From Pseudomonadota bacterium (GTDB lineage Bacteria > Desulfobacterota > Desulfovibrionia > Desulfovibrionales > Desulfovibrionaceae), in NCBI GenBank assembly GCA_018822065.1, contig JAHJKV010000492.1, forward strand, positions 1 through 24,201: 24,201 nt of DNA, read 5' to 3'. The notes under the pieces were generated by a model, which did not search any database, had not been told where the DNA came from, and worked only from the letters and a program-made list of their open reading frames with translations. Shown piece after piece: positions 7,668-14,580 of the stretch (position 1 is its first letter; each line of letters begins with the position of its first letter). The position numbers and the translations under genes are program-made.

Positions 7668-9011
7668 CTAGAACTCCTGTTCGATGCGCGTAACATTCAG
7701 AAAAGCGGCAAGATCCGCCTTTTCCTCTTCCAGGCCTTCGGCACCGAGCCGTGCCTTGGCCAGCCGCTTGCCGAGTTCCACGGCGGGCTGGTCCAGCGGG
7801 TTGATGCCCATGAGCCAGCCAGTGAGGATGGTCGCCGCGCCAAAAAGCACGATCATGGCTCCGACGGCGTGTGGCGAATCCTCACTCAGACGCACCTCTA
7901 CCAGGGGAACGCCGCACTTGCAAAGCGCCATTTGCGTGCCCAGCCCTTCGGCCTGCAACAGCTCCCCATATTCCTTGCCGCGCACATAGTCGAACTTGTC
8001 TGGAATATCATGCGGAAAACGCGGCCCGGCCGGAAGAGAGGGGCAGGAGAGGAGCAGACAAGACTTGTTGCGCTTGCCGTCCAAAAACATCTGGTTCACC
8101 GAATGCTGGTCCGTGACCCCCACGGCCGGGATGGGCTGGCTGCCCCGCCCTTGCTTTCCCAGACTCTCGGCCCAGAGCTGGGCGAACCAGTCGCCGAAAC
8201 TGGCCATGGCCGGAACATAGGAGAAAAAGATCATCTCGTCGAAATTGGCGTCCATGAGCGCCCGGCCCCAGACCGCCAGCTCAAAGGCAGGGTGGGCTGC
8301 CAGCTTGCAACCATCCAGACCGGGAGCGGACAGCCCCTTGGCCACCTCGCGGGCTCCCGCCACCATGGACGCCACGTTCATACCCAAAAACGCCGCCGGC
8401 AACAGACCCACGGCCGAGAGCACGGAATAGCGACCTCCGAGATTGTCGGGAACAGTCAGGCTCATGGTCTGGTAGCGGTTCACTTCCTCGCGCAAAAAGC
8501 CGTTGTTCGCGTCCGTGACCAGCAGGATGTTGTCCTTCCAGGCGTCGCCGAGCTTTTCCATAAGCCACTTCTTGATGATGAAATACTGGCCCACGGTCTC
8601 GATGGTTCCGCCCGACTTGGATACGGTCACTACCAGAGTCTTTTCCGGTGGCAGCTTGGCCATGTAAGCCTCCAGGGTGGAGGCGCCCACGTTGTCGGAG
8701 ATCCACAGCCAGGGGCCCTGGTGGCCGGGAAGGTCCTGACCAGGGGCAAACGCCTGTTGCAAGGCCCTGGCACCCAGAGCTGAGCCGCCTATGCCGAGCA
8801 GCAGCAGATGGTCAAATTTCGCCAGGCTGGGTCTTATCTGCTCCAGTTCGTCGAGCAGGGAGTCCATGTAGCCCATGGAGAGGAAGGGAAGTTTTCCGGC
8901 AGCCACCTCGGAAGCCATCCTCCCGGCCAGCTCATTGGCCTGGGCACGATACGGGGCTGTGGTCAGGGAATCGAGCGTCGCATTGGTCCAATCAAGAGTT
9001 CCGGCAGCCAT
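7668..9011 (-). CDS. pgi: Glucose-6-phosphate isomerase
   Basis: This enzyme interconverts glucose-6-phosphate and fructose-6-phosphate in the cytosol. The 447-aa length fits the short bacterial form. Landmarks are LGIGGSALG (72-80), the phosphate-binding SKSGGTIE (131-138), GGRYSVLSAVGLLP (192-205), catalytic E282 in WAESLGKQG, H303 in TDQHS, and the C-terminal GINPLDQPAVELGK with K415. The frame is open further upstream to 9158. The ATG at 9011 is chosen because AAGGAG precedes it and family homology begins there. It is the first gene of the pgi-kinase-regulator-helicase-dapF unit. Placing glycolytic/gluconeogenic Pgi ahead of a two-component system suggests that the signal may relate to carbon or envelope status, but this is speculation. 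Confidence 0.96.
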   Translation of the reverse strand: MAAGTLDWTNATLDSLTTAPYRAQANELAGRMASEVAAGKLPFLSMGYMDSLLDELEQIRPSLAKFDHLLLLGIGGSALGARALQQAFAPGQDLPGHQGPWLWISDNVGASTLEAYMAKLPPEKTLVVTVSKSGGTIETVGQYFIIKKWLMEKLGDAWKDNILLVTDANNGFLREEVNRYQTMSLTVPDNLGGRYSVLSAVGLLPAAFLGMNVASMVAGAREVAKGLSAPGLDGCKLAAHPAFELAVWGRALMDANFDEMIFFSYVPAMASFGDWFAQLWAESLGKQGRGSQPIPAVGVTDQHSVNQMFLDGKRNKSCLLLSCPSLPAGPRFPHDIPDKFDYVRGKEYGELLQAEGLGTQMALCKCGVPLVEVRLSEDSPHAVGAMIVLFGAATILTGWLMGINPLDQPAVELGKRLAKARLGAEGLEEEKADLAAFLNVTRIEQEF

Positions 9012-9134
9012 GATCCTCTCCTTGGTTGTATGTCGCCAGGCCCCCCCCGCGCAGGAGAGCAACCCGGCCTGTCTTTTCTTATGATACAAATCCAGGCTTT
9101 TTCCAACCATTGTCCCCAAAAGAATCCATGAAAA

Positions 9135-9149
9135 GGAAACCTGGTTTCC
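9135..9149. promoter_or_regulatory. Perfect 15-bp palindrome, candidate operator
   Basis: GGAAACCTGGTTTCC has two perfect 7-bp arms around a single central T. It lies three bases upstream of the TTGACA box at 9152 and about 125 bp upstream of the pgi start on the other strand, so a protein bound here could act on either transcription unit. The bound protein is unknown. Confidence 0.4.
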
Positions 9150-9151
9150 CA

Positions 9152-9181
9152 TTGACATCTAGAAAAAACCTAGACTATCTT
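9152..9181 (+). promoter_or_regulatory. Sigma-70-like promoter with an inverted repeat in the spacer (MerR-operator layout)
   Basis: A perfect TTGACA (-35, 9152-9157) is followed after 18 bp by TATCTT (-10, 9176-9181, 4/6 match). The spacer contains the inverted repeat TCTAG-N7-CTAGA (9158-9174). MerR-family activators bind dyads in over-long -35/-10 spacers (typically 19-20 bp). The next gene on this strand encodes a protein with a MerR-type HTH, so autoregulation is plausible. The ~260-bp distance to that gene is a caveat. Confidence 0.42.
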
Positions 9182-9441
9182 GGCTGAACGATACGTGGCG
9201 CGCCCCGCCCTGCGGCGGTGACGATGGGTGACGATCTTACGTGGAGGTCTCGACCAGATGCGACTCACACTTCCCGTATTCCTGCGACTTTCCCACAGCT
9301 ACCACTTCCAACTCGCCTGTACCCGGAGCACAACCGCCCGGAACACCTCGGGCATTTTCAACTTCAGACTCCGGTCCCGCCGCCGGACCCTGACCCAAGG
9401 GAGGGCGAGAAGATCACCCGTCCTTGCTCGCGAGGCGCTCT
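9182..9441. other. Untranslated or uncharacterised gap upstream of the MerR-type gene
   Basis: About 260 bases lie between the candidate promoter and the start at 9442. Two overlapping frames are open (from 9218 and 9258), but both overrun into the next gene, lack a good ribosome-binding site and show no recognisable motif. A tandem GGTGACGAT pair with 10-bp period lies at 9217-9235. I see a long leader or a decayed gene, and cannot tell which. Confidence 0.3.
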
Positions 9442-10428
9442 ATGCACGCCATGAACGATGACACCCCCTCGGCCCTGACCCATGAAGACCTCGCTCGCGA
9501 GGTGGGGGTCTCGGTCACCACCATCAAGAGCTATCGACGCAAATTTCCGGGCTTCATCCCGGTCCTCGGATTTGGCAAGCCCATTCGGTTCACTCCTGTT
9601 GCCCTGGATGTGGCGCTCAAGATTCGCGAGTGCTTCAATGAGGGGTTGAATGTCCGCGAAACCAGGAAGAGACTGCTTAACTCCGGCTTCACCCAGGACA
9701 AGGCAAGCATTCCGCCGCCCATTGGAGCCGGGCCGGCATCATCCGAGCGCATGGACGAATTTGTCCGGGCCGCCGGTCTGATGATGCAGTCGGTGGGGAA
9801 GCTGGCCGAGGCTCAGAAGAACACGGATCAGAGACTTTCCCGTTTGGAGCAGGGCATGGAGCAATTGGCCAGGGCCCAGGCTGAAAACCAGGTGCTCCTG
9901 ACCAAGCTCACGGGTTCGGTGCCGGTTTCGACCACTGGTGAAGATGTGCTGATCGAGCCCACTTCGGCCCGGGTCCTGGCAAAGAAGATCGTCAACGTCC
10001 GCTCTCGCCAGGGTACTGTGGACTCCTATGCCCTGGAAAAAGCGCCCGGCGAGCCGCAGGCCAGCACCTGGAGCGATGCCCCGCCCCCGGCCCTGCTCGA
10101 TGTTCCTGTCGCCATCCGGACGAGTGACGACGCCTATCTGGGACTGCCTGGCCGACGCACCCTGCGTGAACTGGCCGCAGGCCTCGTGGACCAGGGCAGG
10201 CTGCAGGGCAACATGCTTGCGAGCTGGCACCCTGATGGGGCGGACTGGCTCTACAAGCTCATCTACCCCGACGATCATACCCGCTCCCTTGGCTTCGCGG
10301 CCCAGACCTCGCCCACAGGCATGCAGCTGGCAGTCCTGACCACGCTGGTTGTCGACGGCAGGGAAGCGACGCCGGAAGAACGCATGGAGTACTTCCGGGA
10401 GATCAAGGACTACCAGAACCAGCGGTAG
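9442..10428 (+). CDS. MerR-type helix-turn-helix protein with coiled coil and unknown C-terminal domain
   Basis: Residues ~13-33 (LTHEDLAREVGVSVTTIKSY) form a MerR-like HTH. A wing follows (KFPGFIPVLGFGKPIRF), with a helical stretch including FNEGLNVRETRKRLL that matches the layout of MerR DNA-binding domains. Residues ~105-156 are a heptad-rich coiled coil, probably for dimerisation. The C-terminal ~110 residues, containing WLYKLIYPDD, are compact but unrecognised; no metal-binding cysteines are visible. The start at 9442 is preferred (GAGG six bases upstream) over a TTG at 9424 or the ATG at 9451. The protein is probably a cytosolic DNA-binding regulator, and its effector is unknown. It is monocistronic. 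The promoter-like element at 9152 suggests that it may regulate itself. Confidence 0.72.
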   Translation: MHAMNDDTPSALTHEDLAREVGVSVTTIKSYRRKFPGFIPVLGFGKPIRFTPVALDVALKIRECFNEGLNVRETRKRLLNSGFTQDKASIPPPIGAGPASSERMDEFVRAAGLMMQSVGKLAEAQKNTDQRLSRLEQGMEQLARAQAENQVLLTKLTGSVPVSTTGEDVLIEPTSARVLAKKIVNVRSRQGTVDSYALEKAPGEPQASTWSDAPPPALLDVPVAIRTSDDAYLGLPGRRTLRELAAGLVDQGRLQGNMLASWHPDGADWLYKLIYPDDHTRSLGFAAQTSPTGMQLAVLTTLVVDGREATPEERMEYFREIKDYQNQR

Positions 10429-11009
10429 CCTATTCCCTTGGCAGAACCGCCTCTGGCCCGATCTGCCACGGGGCCATATTCTTACTTCATGCCCTTCCGA
10501 ACAACCGATCCCGGATGCGGGATATCGTCAATCGGCCTTGCCGAAAGGTGAACGGTGGCAAAAATCAGGTGCCAGGAGAGCATATTCGATGTAAGAACGA
10601 ATCTGGGACTTGAGTGGCTGGCGTTCCCTGTCCGGAGTCAAAGCCATCGTTGATCGGCAACTTGCCTCTCGCCGGACCGATGAATCGCATTTCTTTCCCC
10701 ACCAGGGTTTCGAAAAAGACAAAATTGCACCCAGCCAGTGACAAAAATGACGGTTGGTGCCATATTCCAGCCTTCGGCACACCCGGAGACCGATGCGTAT
10801 CAACCATCTACAATGACAGTGAATTGACTTTTTTGTGATACATTCCCCATTGCCACCTGAGGCTTTTCCGGGTGTTTTACAAAAATGTCGTCACTTATGG
10901 CCGAAAAACCGGTATTAATCACGAATTTGTTGAATTTCATGGTCGTTTTCCCGCATCAATTTCCACAATGCGCACCCAACTCGCTGAAATTGTGACCATT
11001 CAATCCTTA
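10429..11009. other. Non-coding stretch upstream of the glnA promoter
   Basis: There is no convincing gene in ~580 bases. The open frames (such as 10528-10803 on minus and 10614-10838 on plus) have poor codon use, lack ribosome-binding sites and match nothing I know. Visible structures are small: TGGCAGA (10439-10445) against TCTGCCA (10462-10468), a possible weak 3' hairpin of the preceding gene, and ATCCCG-GATG-CGGGAT (10508-10523). The final ~180 bases turn AT-rich, as regulatory DNA does. CACAAT (10964-10969) and ATTGTG (10989-10994) form a spaced inverted pair, with a third copy of ATTGTG at 11027-11032 between the promoter and the gene. An unrecognised small RNA cannot be excluded. Confidence 0.4.
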
Positions 11010-11024
11010 TGGCACCGATCTTGA
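11010..11024 (+). promoter_or_regulatory. Near-consensus sigma-54 (-24/-12) promoter of glnA
   Basis: TGGCAC-CGATC-TTGA at 11010-11024 matches the RpoN consensus TGGCAC-N5-TTGC in order and spacing. The only mismatch is in the -12 element, GA in place of GC. Transcription would begin near 11035, leaving a leader of ~50 bases. Nitrogen-controlled glnA genes commonly use sigma-54. ATTGTG/CACAAT half-sites lie upstream and could be activator sites. Prediction from pattern only. Confidence 0.45.
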
Positions 11025-11087
11025 TAATTGTGGCCGCTGTCTCTTCCAATCTTTTTTTGAGAAATAACCAATTGTATGGAGGAAAGT

Positions 11088-12431
11088 ATGGGAATTCCTG
11101 TTTTTGACTGCAAGAATGCCGACGATGTCCTGAAAGCGATCAAGGACTATGATGTCAGCTTCATTCAGTACTGGTTTGTCGACATCCTGGGCACGCTGAA
11201 AAGCTTCCAGATCACCCCGAAAGAAGTGGAAACCTCCTTTGAGGAAGGCATGGGCTTTGATGGTTCTTCCATCCTCGGCTTCTGCCGCATCGACGAGTCC
11301 GACATGGTCGCCATGCCTGACCCGACCACCTTCCAGATCTGCTCCTGGCGTCAGAGCGATAAGCCCGTCGCCCGCATGTTCTGCGACATCGTCAACCCCG
11401 ATCTGACTCCCTTCGAGGCTGACTCTCGCTACGTGCTGAAGAAGGTCCTCGCCAAGGCCGCCGAGAAAGGCTACACCGCCTACATCGGACCTGAGCTTGA
11501 GTTCTTCCTCTTTGCCGACGATACCGACACCGAGATCCTGGACCGCGGTGGCTACTTTGACGCTCCCCCCCTTGACCTGGGCAACAACATCCGCCGCGAG
11601 ATCATCTTCGCGTTGGAAGCCATGGGCATGATCGTCGAGTATTCGCACCACGAAGTCGCACCCTCCCAGCACGAAATCGATCTGCGGTACGCCGAAGCCA
11701 TGAAAATGGCCGACACCGCCATGACCTACCGCGTGGTCGTCAAAGAGATCGCCCGCAAGCATGGCTCCTACGCCACCTTCATGCCAAAACCCATCTTCGG
11801 CGAGAACGGCTCCGGCATGCACGTTCACCAGTCGCTCTTCAAGAACGGCAAGAACGTCTTCTATGATGCCAACGACGAGTACCATCTGTCCGCCGAGGGC
11901 AAGAGCTACATCGCCGGCATCCTGAAGCACGCCCCTGAATTCGTCTGCGTCACCAACCAGTGGGTGAACTCCTACAAGCGTCTGGTGCCCGGCTACGAAG
12001 CCCCGGTTTACATCGCCTGGGCCCGCCGCAACCGCTCTGCCCTTGTCCGTGTTCCCATGTACAAGCCCGGCAAGGAAGTTGCCACCCGCATGGAACTGCG
12101 TTGCCCTGACCCGGCCGCCAACCCCTACCTCGCTTTCGCTGTCCAGCTTGCCGCTGGCATGAAGGGCATGGAGGAAGGCTACGAACTGGCCGCCCCGGTG
12201 GAAGAAGACATCTTTGAGATGAACGACCGCCAGCTCAAGCGCAACAAGATCAAGGCTCTGCCCGGCTCCCTGTACGAAGCGGCCATGAACCTGAAGAAAT
12301 CCAAGTTCATGAAAGAAGTCCTTGGCGAACACCTGCACACCGCCCTGGTGGACAACAAGATCGCCGAGTGGGACGAGTTCCGCACCCAGGTCACCGAGTT
12401 CGAACTCGACAAGTACCTGCCCATCATGTAG
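11088..12431 (+). CDS. glnA: Glutamine synthetase, type GSI-alpha
   Basis: This enzyme makes glutamine from glutamate, ammonia and ATP, and is the main entry of nitrogen. The 447-aa length and lack of the ~25-aa insertion put it in GSI-alpha. Visible are the FDGSSI latch (57-62), metal ligands E136/E138 in GPELEFF, H245 in NGSGMHVHQS, the ammonia/glutamate loop GYEAPVYIAW (302-311) and E336 in MELRCPDP. The position corresponding to the adenylylated Tyr of GSI-beta enzymes reads EEDIFEM, with Phe at 376, so control by GlnE-type adenylylation is not expected. R67 (GFCRIDESD) matches the Arg that mediates glutamine feedback in Bacillus GSI-alpha. The ATG at 11088 follows GGAGGAAAGT, so the in-frame ATG at 11076 lies ahead of the ribosome-binding site and is rejected. 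It is monocistronic, with its own promoter and terminator. Confidence 0.96.
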   Translation: MGIPVFDCKNADDVLKAIKDYDVSFIQYWFVDILGTLKSFQITPKEVETSFEEGMGFDGSSILGFCRIDESDMVAMPDPTTFQICSWRQSDKPVARMFCDIVNPDLTPFEADSRYVLKKVLAKAAEKGYTAYIGPELEFFLFADDTDTEILDRGGYFDAPPLDLGNNIRREIIFALEAMGMIVEYSHHEVAPSQHEIDLRYAEAMKMADTAMTYRVVVKEIARKHGSYATFMPKPIFGENGSGMHVHQSLFKNGKNVFYDANDEYHLSAEGKSYIAGILKHAPEFVCVTNQWVNSYKRLVPGYEAPVYIAWARRNRSALVRVPMYKPGKEVATRMELRCPDPAANPYLAFAVQLAAGMKGMEEGYELAAPVEEDIFEMNDRQLKRNKIKALPGSLYEAAMNLKKSKFMKEVLGEHLHTALVDNKIAEWDEFRTQVTEFELDKYLPIM

Positions 12432-12471
12432 TCCACCCGACTCGTGATACTCGACTGATGCTCTCGTTTAT

Positions 12472-12500
12472 AAAAGGCCCTCTTCGGAGGGCCTTTTTTC
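12472..12500 (+). terminator. Rho-independent terminator of glnA
   Basis: AAGGCCCTC, a TTCG tetraloop, and GAGGGCCTT run directly into six T (12494-12499). The upstream A-run makes it partly bidirectional. It lies 40 bases after the glnA stop. This is a textbook strong intrinsic terminator. Confidence 0.95.
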
Positions 12501-12633
12501 GTTTCCGGATCATCAAAAGAGACCACACGCACCTTTTGGTAACCAGAAAACTTTTTTGTGCGTACTTGCCCGCAAGATAATTATATGTACAGTATGTCCT
12601 TGACCAATCAACCAAACAACTTCGGAGGACGAA

Positions 12634-13239
12634 ATGTACGCACTGGCAATCAACGGAAGCCCTAGAAAGGGCGGCAACACCGAAATATTACTCAATACCG
12701 TTCTTGCGCCCCTGGCCGAGGCGGGGTGGGAAACCGAGCTGGTTCAGGTAGGTGGCAAGAAGATCAAGGGGTGTATGGCCTGCTATAAATGCTTCACCAA
12801 CCTGGACAACAAATGTTCCGTGGACAACGACGTGTTCAACGGCATCATGGAAAAAATGATCGCGGCCGATGCCCTCATCCTCGGTTCCCCCACCTACTTT
12901 TCCTCGGTCAGCGCCGAGCTCAAGGCGCTCATTGACCGCTCTGGCCTGGTGGCCCTCGCCAACGGCGAACGCTTTGCGGGTAAGATCGGCACGGCCGTGG
13001 TGGCCCAGCGCCGAGGCGGCGCGACCATGGTCTATGACACCATTCTCAAGATGTTCCAGATGTCCCAGATGATCATGCCCGGCTCCACCTACTGGAACTT
13101 TGGCGTGGGCCGCAACAAGGGCGAGGTGGAAAACGACGACGAAGGGCTGGCCAACATGAACCACGTGGGCCGGACCATCGCCTGGCTCGGTGCGGCTCTT
13201 GCCCCGGTCAAGGATTCCTTCCCGGTGGCCAAAAGATAG
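12634..13239 (+). CDS. NADPH-dependent FMN reductase / Isf-like iron-sulfur flavoprotein
   Basis: This is a flavodoxin-fold protein of 201 aa. The FMN phosphate loop is NGSPRKGGNTE (7-17), followed by GSPTYFSSVSAELKALIDR, where the isoalloxazine ring is usually held. Cysteines C47, C50, C53 and C61 are spaced C-x2-C-x2-C-x7-C. This is the compact motif that holds a [4Fe-4S] cluster in Isf-type flavoproteins of anaerobes, so it likely passes electrons between ferredoxin-like donors and an acceptor such as O2 or peroxide. The acceptor is inferred from the family and is not readable here. GGAGG sits five bases before the ATG. It stands alone after the glnA terminator and converges on the flavoprotein gene at 13349. 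Confidence 0.88.
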   Translation: MYALAINGSPRKGGNTEILLNTVLAPLAEAGWETELVQVGGKKIKGCMACYKCFTNLDNKCSVDNDVFNGIMEKMIAADALILGSPTYFSSVSAELKALIDRSGLVALANGERFAGKIGTAVVAQRRGGATMVYDTILKMFQMSQMIMPGSTYWNFGVGRNKGEVENDDEGLANMNHVGRTIAWLGAALAPVKDSFPVAKR

Positions 13240-13266
13240 GCTGGAATAAGGCCGAGGGAGCCACTA

Positions 13267-13308
13267 CAGCAGCAGCACGAACACCTGCGGGTTGTCCTGC
13301 TGCTGCTG
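13267..13308. repeat. CAG/CTG inverted repeat between convergent genes
   Basis: CAGCAGCAGCA (13267-13277) is perfectly complementary to TGCTGCTGCTG (13298-13308), with a 20-base centre that can pair a little further. It lies between the 3' ends of the Isf-like and geranylgeranyl-reductase-like genes. It may act as a bidirectional RNA 3' end structure, although no T-run follows on either strand. Confidence 0.5.
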
Positions 13309-13348
13309 ACAGGCCCTTGCTGGCGCGAGCCCCGCTGGTTTCACGGCG

Positions 13349-14506
13349 CTAGAAATCCCAGGTCTTGGTTTGCATGAACCGCCAGGAGCGCTGACCATGG
13401 ACCATCTTGAGGAGTGGTCGGGACGCACGGCGCATAAAGAACTGGAACGGGGCATAGCCTGCCAGGGCAATGGAGCGCAGAAACACCGAGCGCATGACGT
13501 TTGCCCCCCGCAGCTCCGGGACGATGAACTGGCCAAGGCGGGCCCGGTAGGCCTCGGCAGGGTCCGACCTGGACGAAAGCGCCGTGGCAATGCTTTCGGC
13601 TGCATACCGCCCGGTCATCAGCGCGTAAAATATACCTTCGCCCAGGAGCGGCTCGACAAATCCAGCCGCATCCCCGGCCAGGAGCAATTTTCCGGCACAG
13701 GGATTGGCAAGCCAGTTGCCATAAGGCAGCGGGTGACCGTGTATCTCCTGCGCCTCCGGGTCCAGGCCGAGCTGATTCAAAAATTCAGCGAAATGGGTCC
13801 GACAGGCCCCACCCGCCTCTTCCAGGCCGCACATGCCGATGCACAGCCGGTCGCGCCCAGGAAACACCCAGGCATATCCGGCCCGGTTATACCCGACGTG
13901 CAATTCCGGCTCGGTCAGGTCACGATACCCTTCCGGCATGTCGCCTCGGTCAACATGAAACTCGACCGCCCGGGCCAGACCGGCGTACCACCGCCTGCGA
14001 TCGACCCCAAGAGCGCGACGCAGACGGCTGTTGGCACCATCGGCACCGATGATGAAACGGCCCGTCAGTTCCCGCCCATCCGTGGTTGCCACCACCCCCT
14101 CGGCAGGGATACAGTGGGCCGCGCCCACGCCCTGCATAACCTCTGCTCCGGCCTCCTGAGCCAGACCCAGGAGGTGCGCATCAAAGCGGCTGCGGTCCAC
14201 CAGCAGGAAGGGATGGAAGCCTTGGTCGCGGGAAAAAACCCGCCCCCGGTGCAGCAGGGCATAGGAGTCTGCCTCGTAATCGACGAGTCCCTGCTCCCGC
14301 AGGGCGGTCTCGTCCAGTCCGAACACGGCTTCAAGGACCCGCACGGTTTTCCAGGTGAGCAGGCCGCCGCAAAGCTTCTTGCGCGGGAACACGGCACGGT
14401 CGACCACCGCCACCCGGTAGCCACGCCCGGCCAGCACTCTGGCTGCGGCGGCCCCGGCAGGACCGCCACCAGCGATGATCGCATCAAAACTGGAAGTCAT
14501 GGGCAT
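13349..14506 (-). CDS. Geranylgeranyl-reductase-family FAD-dependent oxidoreductase
   Basis: The N-terminal Rossmann dinucleotide motif is IIAGGGPAGAAAARVLAGRG. KKLCGG, characteristic of this family, follows. Further landmarks are a GADGANSRLRRALG FAD/substrate segment and the second FAD signature LLAGDAAGFVEPLLGEGI. This architecture (~385 aa) is that of geranylgeranyl reductases and related flavin monooxygenase-fold enzymes that saturate polyprenyl chains. In a heterotrophic anaerobe the substrate might be a menaquinone side chain or another isoprenoid, but it cannot be read from sequence. Starts at 14506 or 14500 are equally plausible; neither has a strong ribosome-binding site, and the frame stays open to 14533. 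It is divergent from the HAD phosphatase gene, with a ~75-base shared gap. Confidence 0.85.
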   Translation of the reverse strand: MPMTSSFDAIIAGGGPAGAAAARVLAGRGYRVAVVDRAVFPRKKLCGGLLTWKTVRVLEAVFGLDETALREQGLVDYEADSYALLHRGRVFSRDQGFHPFLLVDRSRFDAHLLGLAQEAGAEVMQGVGAAHCIPAEGVVATTDGRELTGRFIIGADGANSRLRRALGVDRRRWYAGLARAVEFHVDRGDMPEGYRDLTEPELHVGYNRAGYAWVFPGRDRLCIGMCGLEEAGGACRTHFAEFLNQLGLDPEAQEIHGHPLPYGNWLANPCAGKLLLAGDAAGFVEPLLGEGIFYALMTGRYAAESIATALSSRSDPAEAYRARLGQFIVPELRGANVMRSVFLRSIALAGYAPFQFFMRRASRPLLKMVHGQRSWRFMQTKTWDF

Positions 14507-14580
14507 GGACTTAGCGCGAGGACGGCCTGGCATGCAAGGGCCAAGACAACCACCTGTGCGGTTTGTGCCGCCGGAGACAT

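Noticed and set aside
6393..8783. 796-aa open frame on the plus strand across the kinase and pgi genes
   Set aside because: Antisense shadow caused by high GC; the minus-strand genes carry all catalytic motifs.
9218..9454. 78-aa frame before the MerR-type gene
   Set aside because: Overruns the start of the downstream gene and has no supporting signals; kept only as an unexplained gap.
10528..10807. Minus-strand frames suspected to be a transposase remnant
   Set aside because: No DDE-type residues, no terminal inverted repeats and no target duplication could be found.
10614..10838. Possible 74-aa gene upstream of glnA
   Set aside because: No ribosome-binding site, no recognisable similarity, and the region behaves as intergenic DNA.
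12549..12600. Promoter for the Isf-like gene
   Set aside because: AT-rich with -10-like boxes (GATAAT, TATATG), but no -35 at acceptable spacing, so not called.
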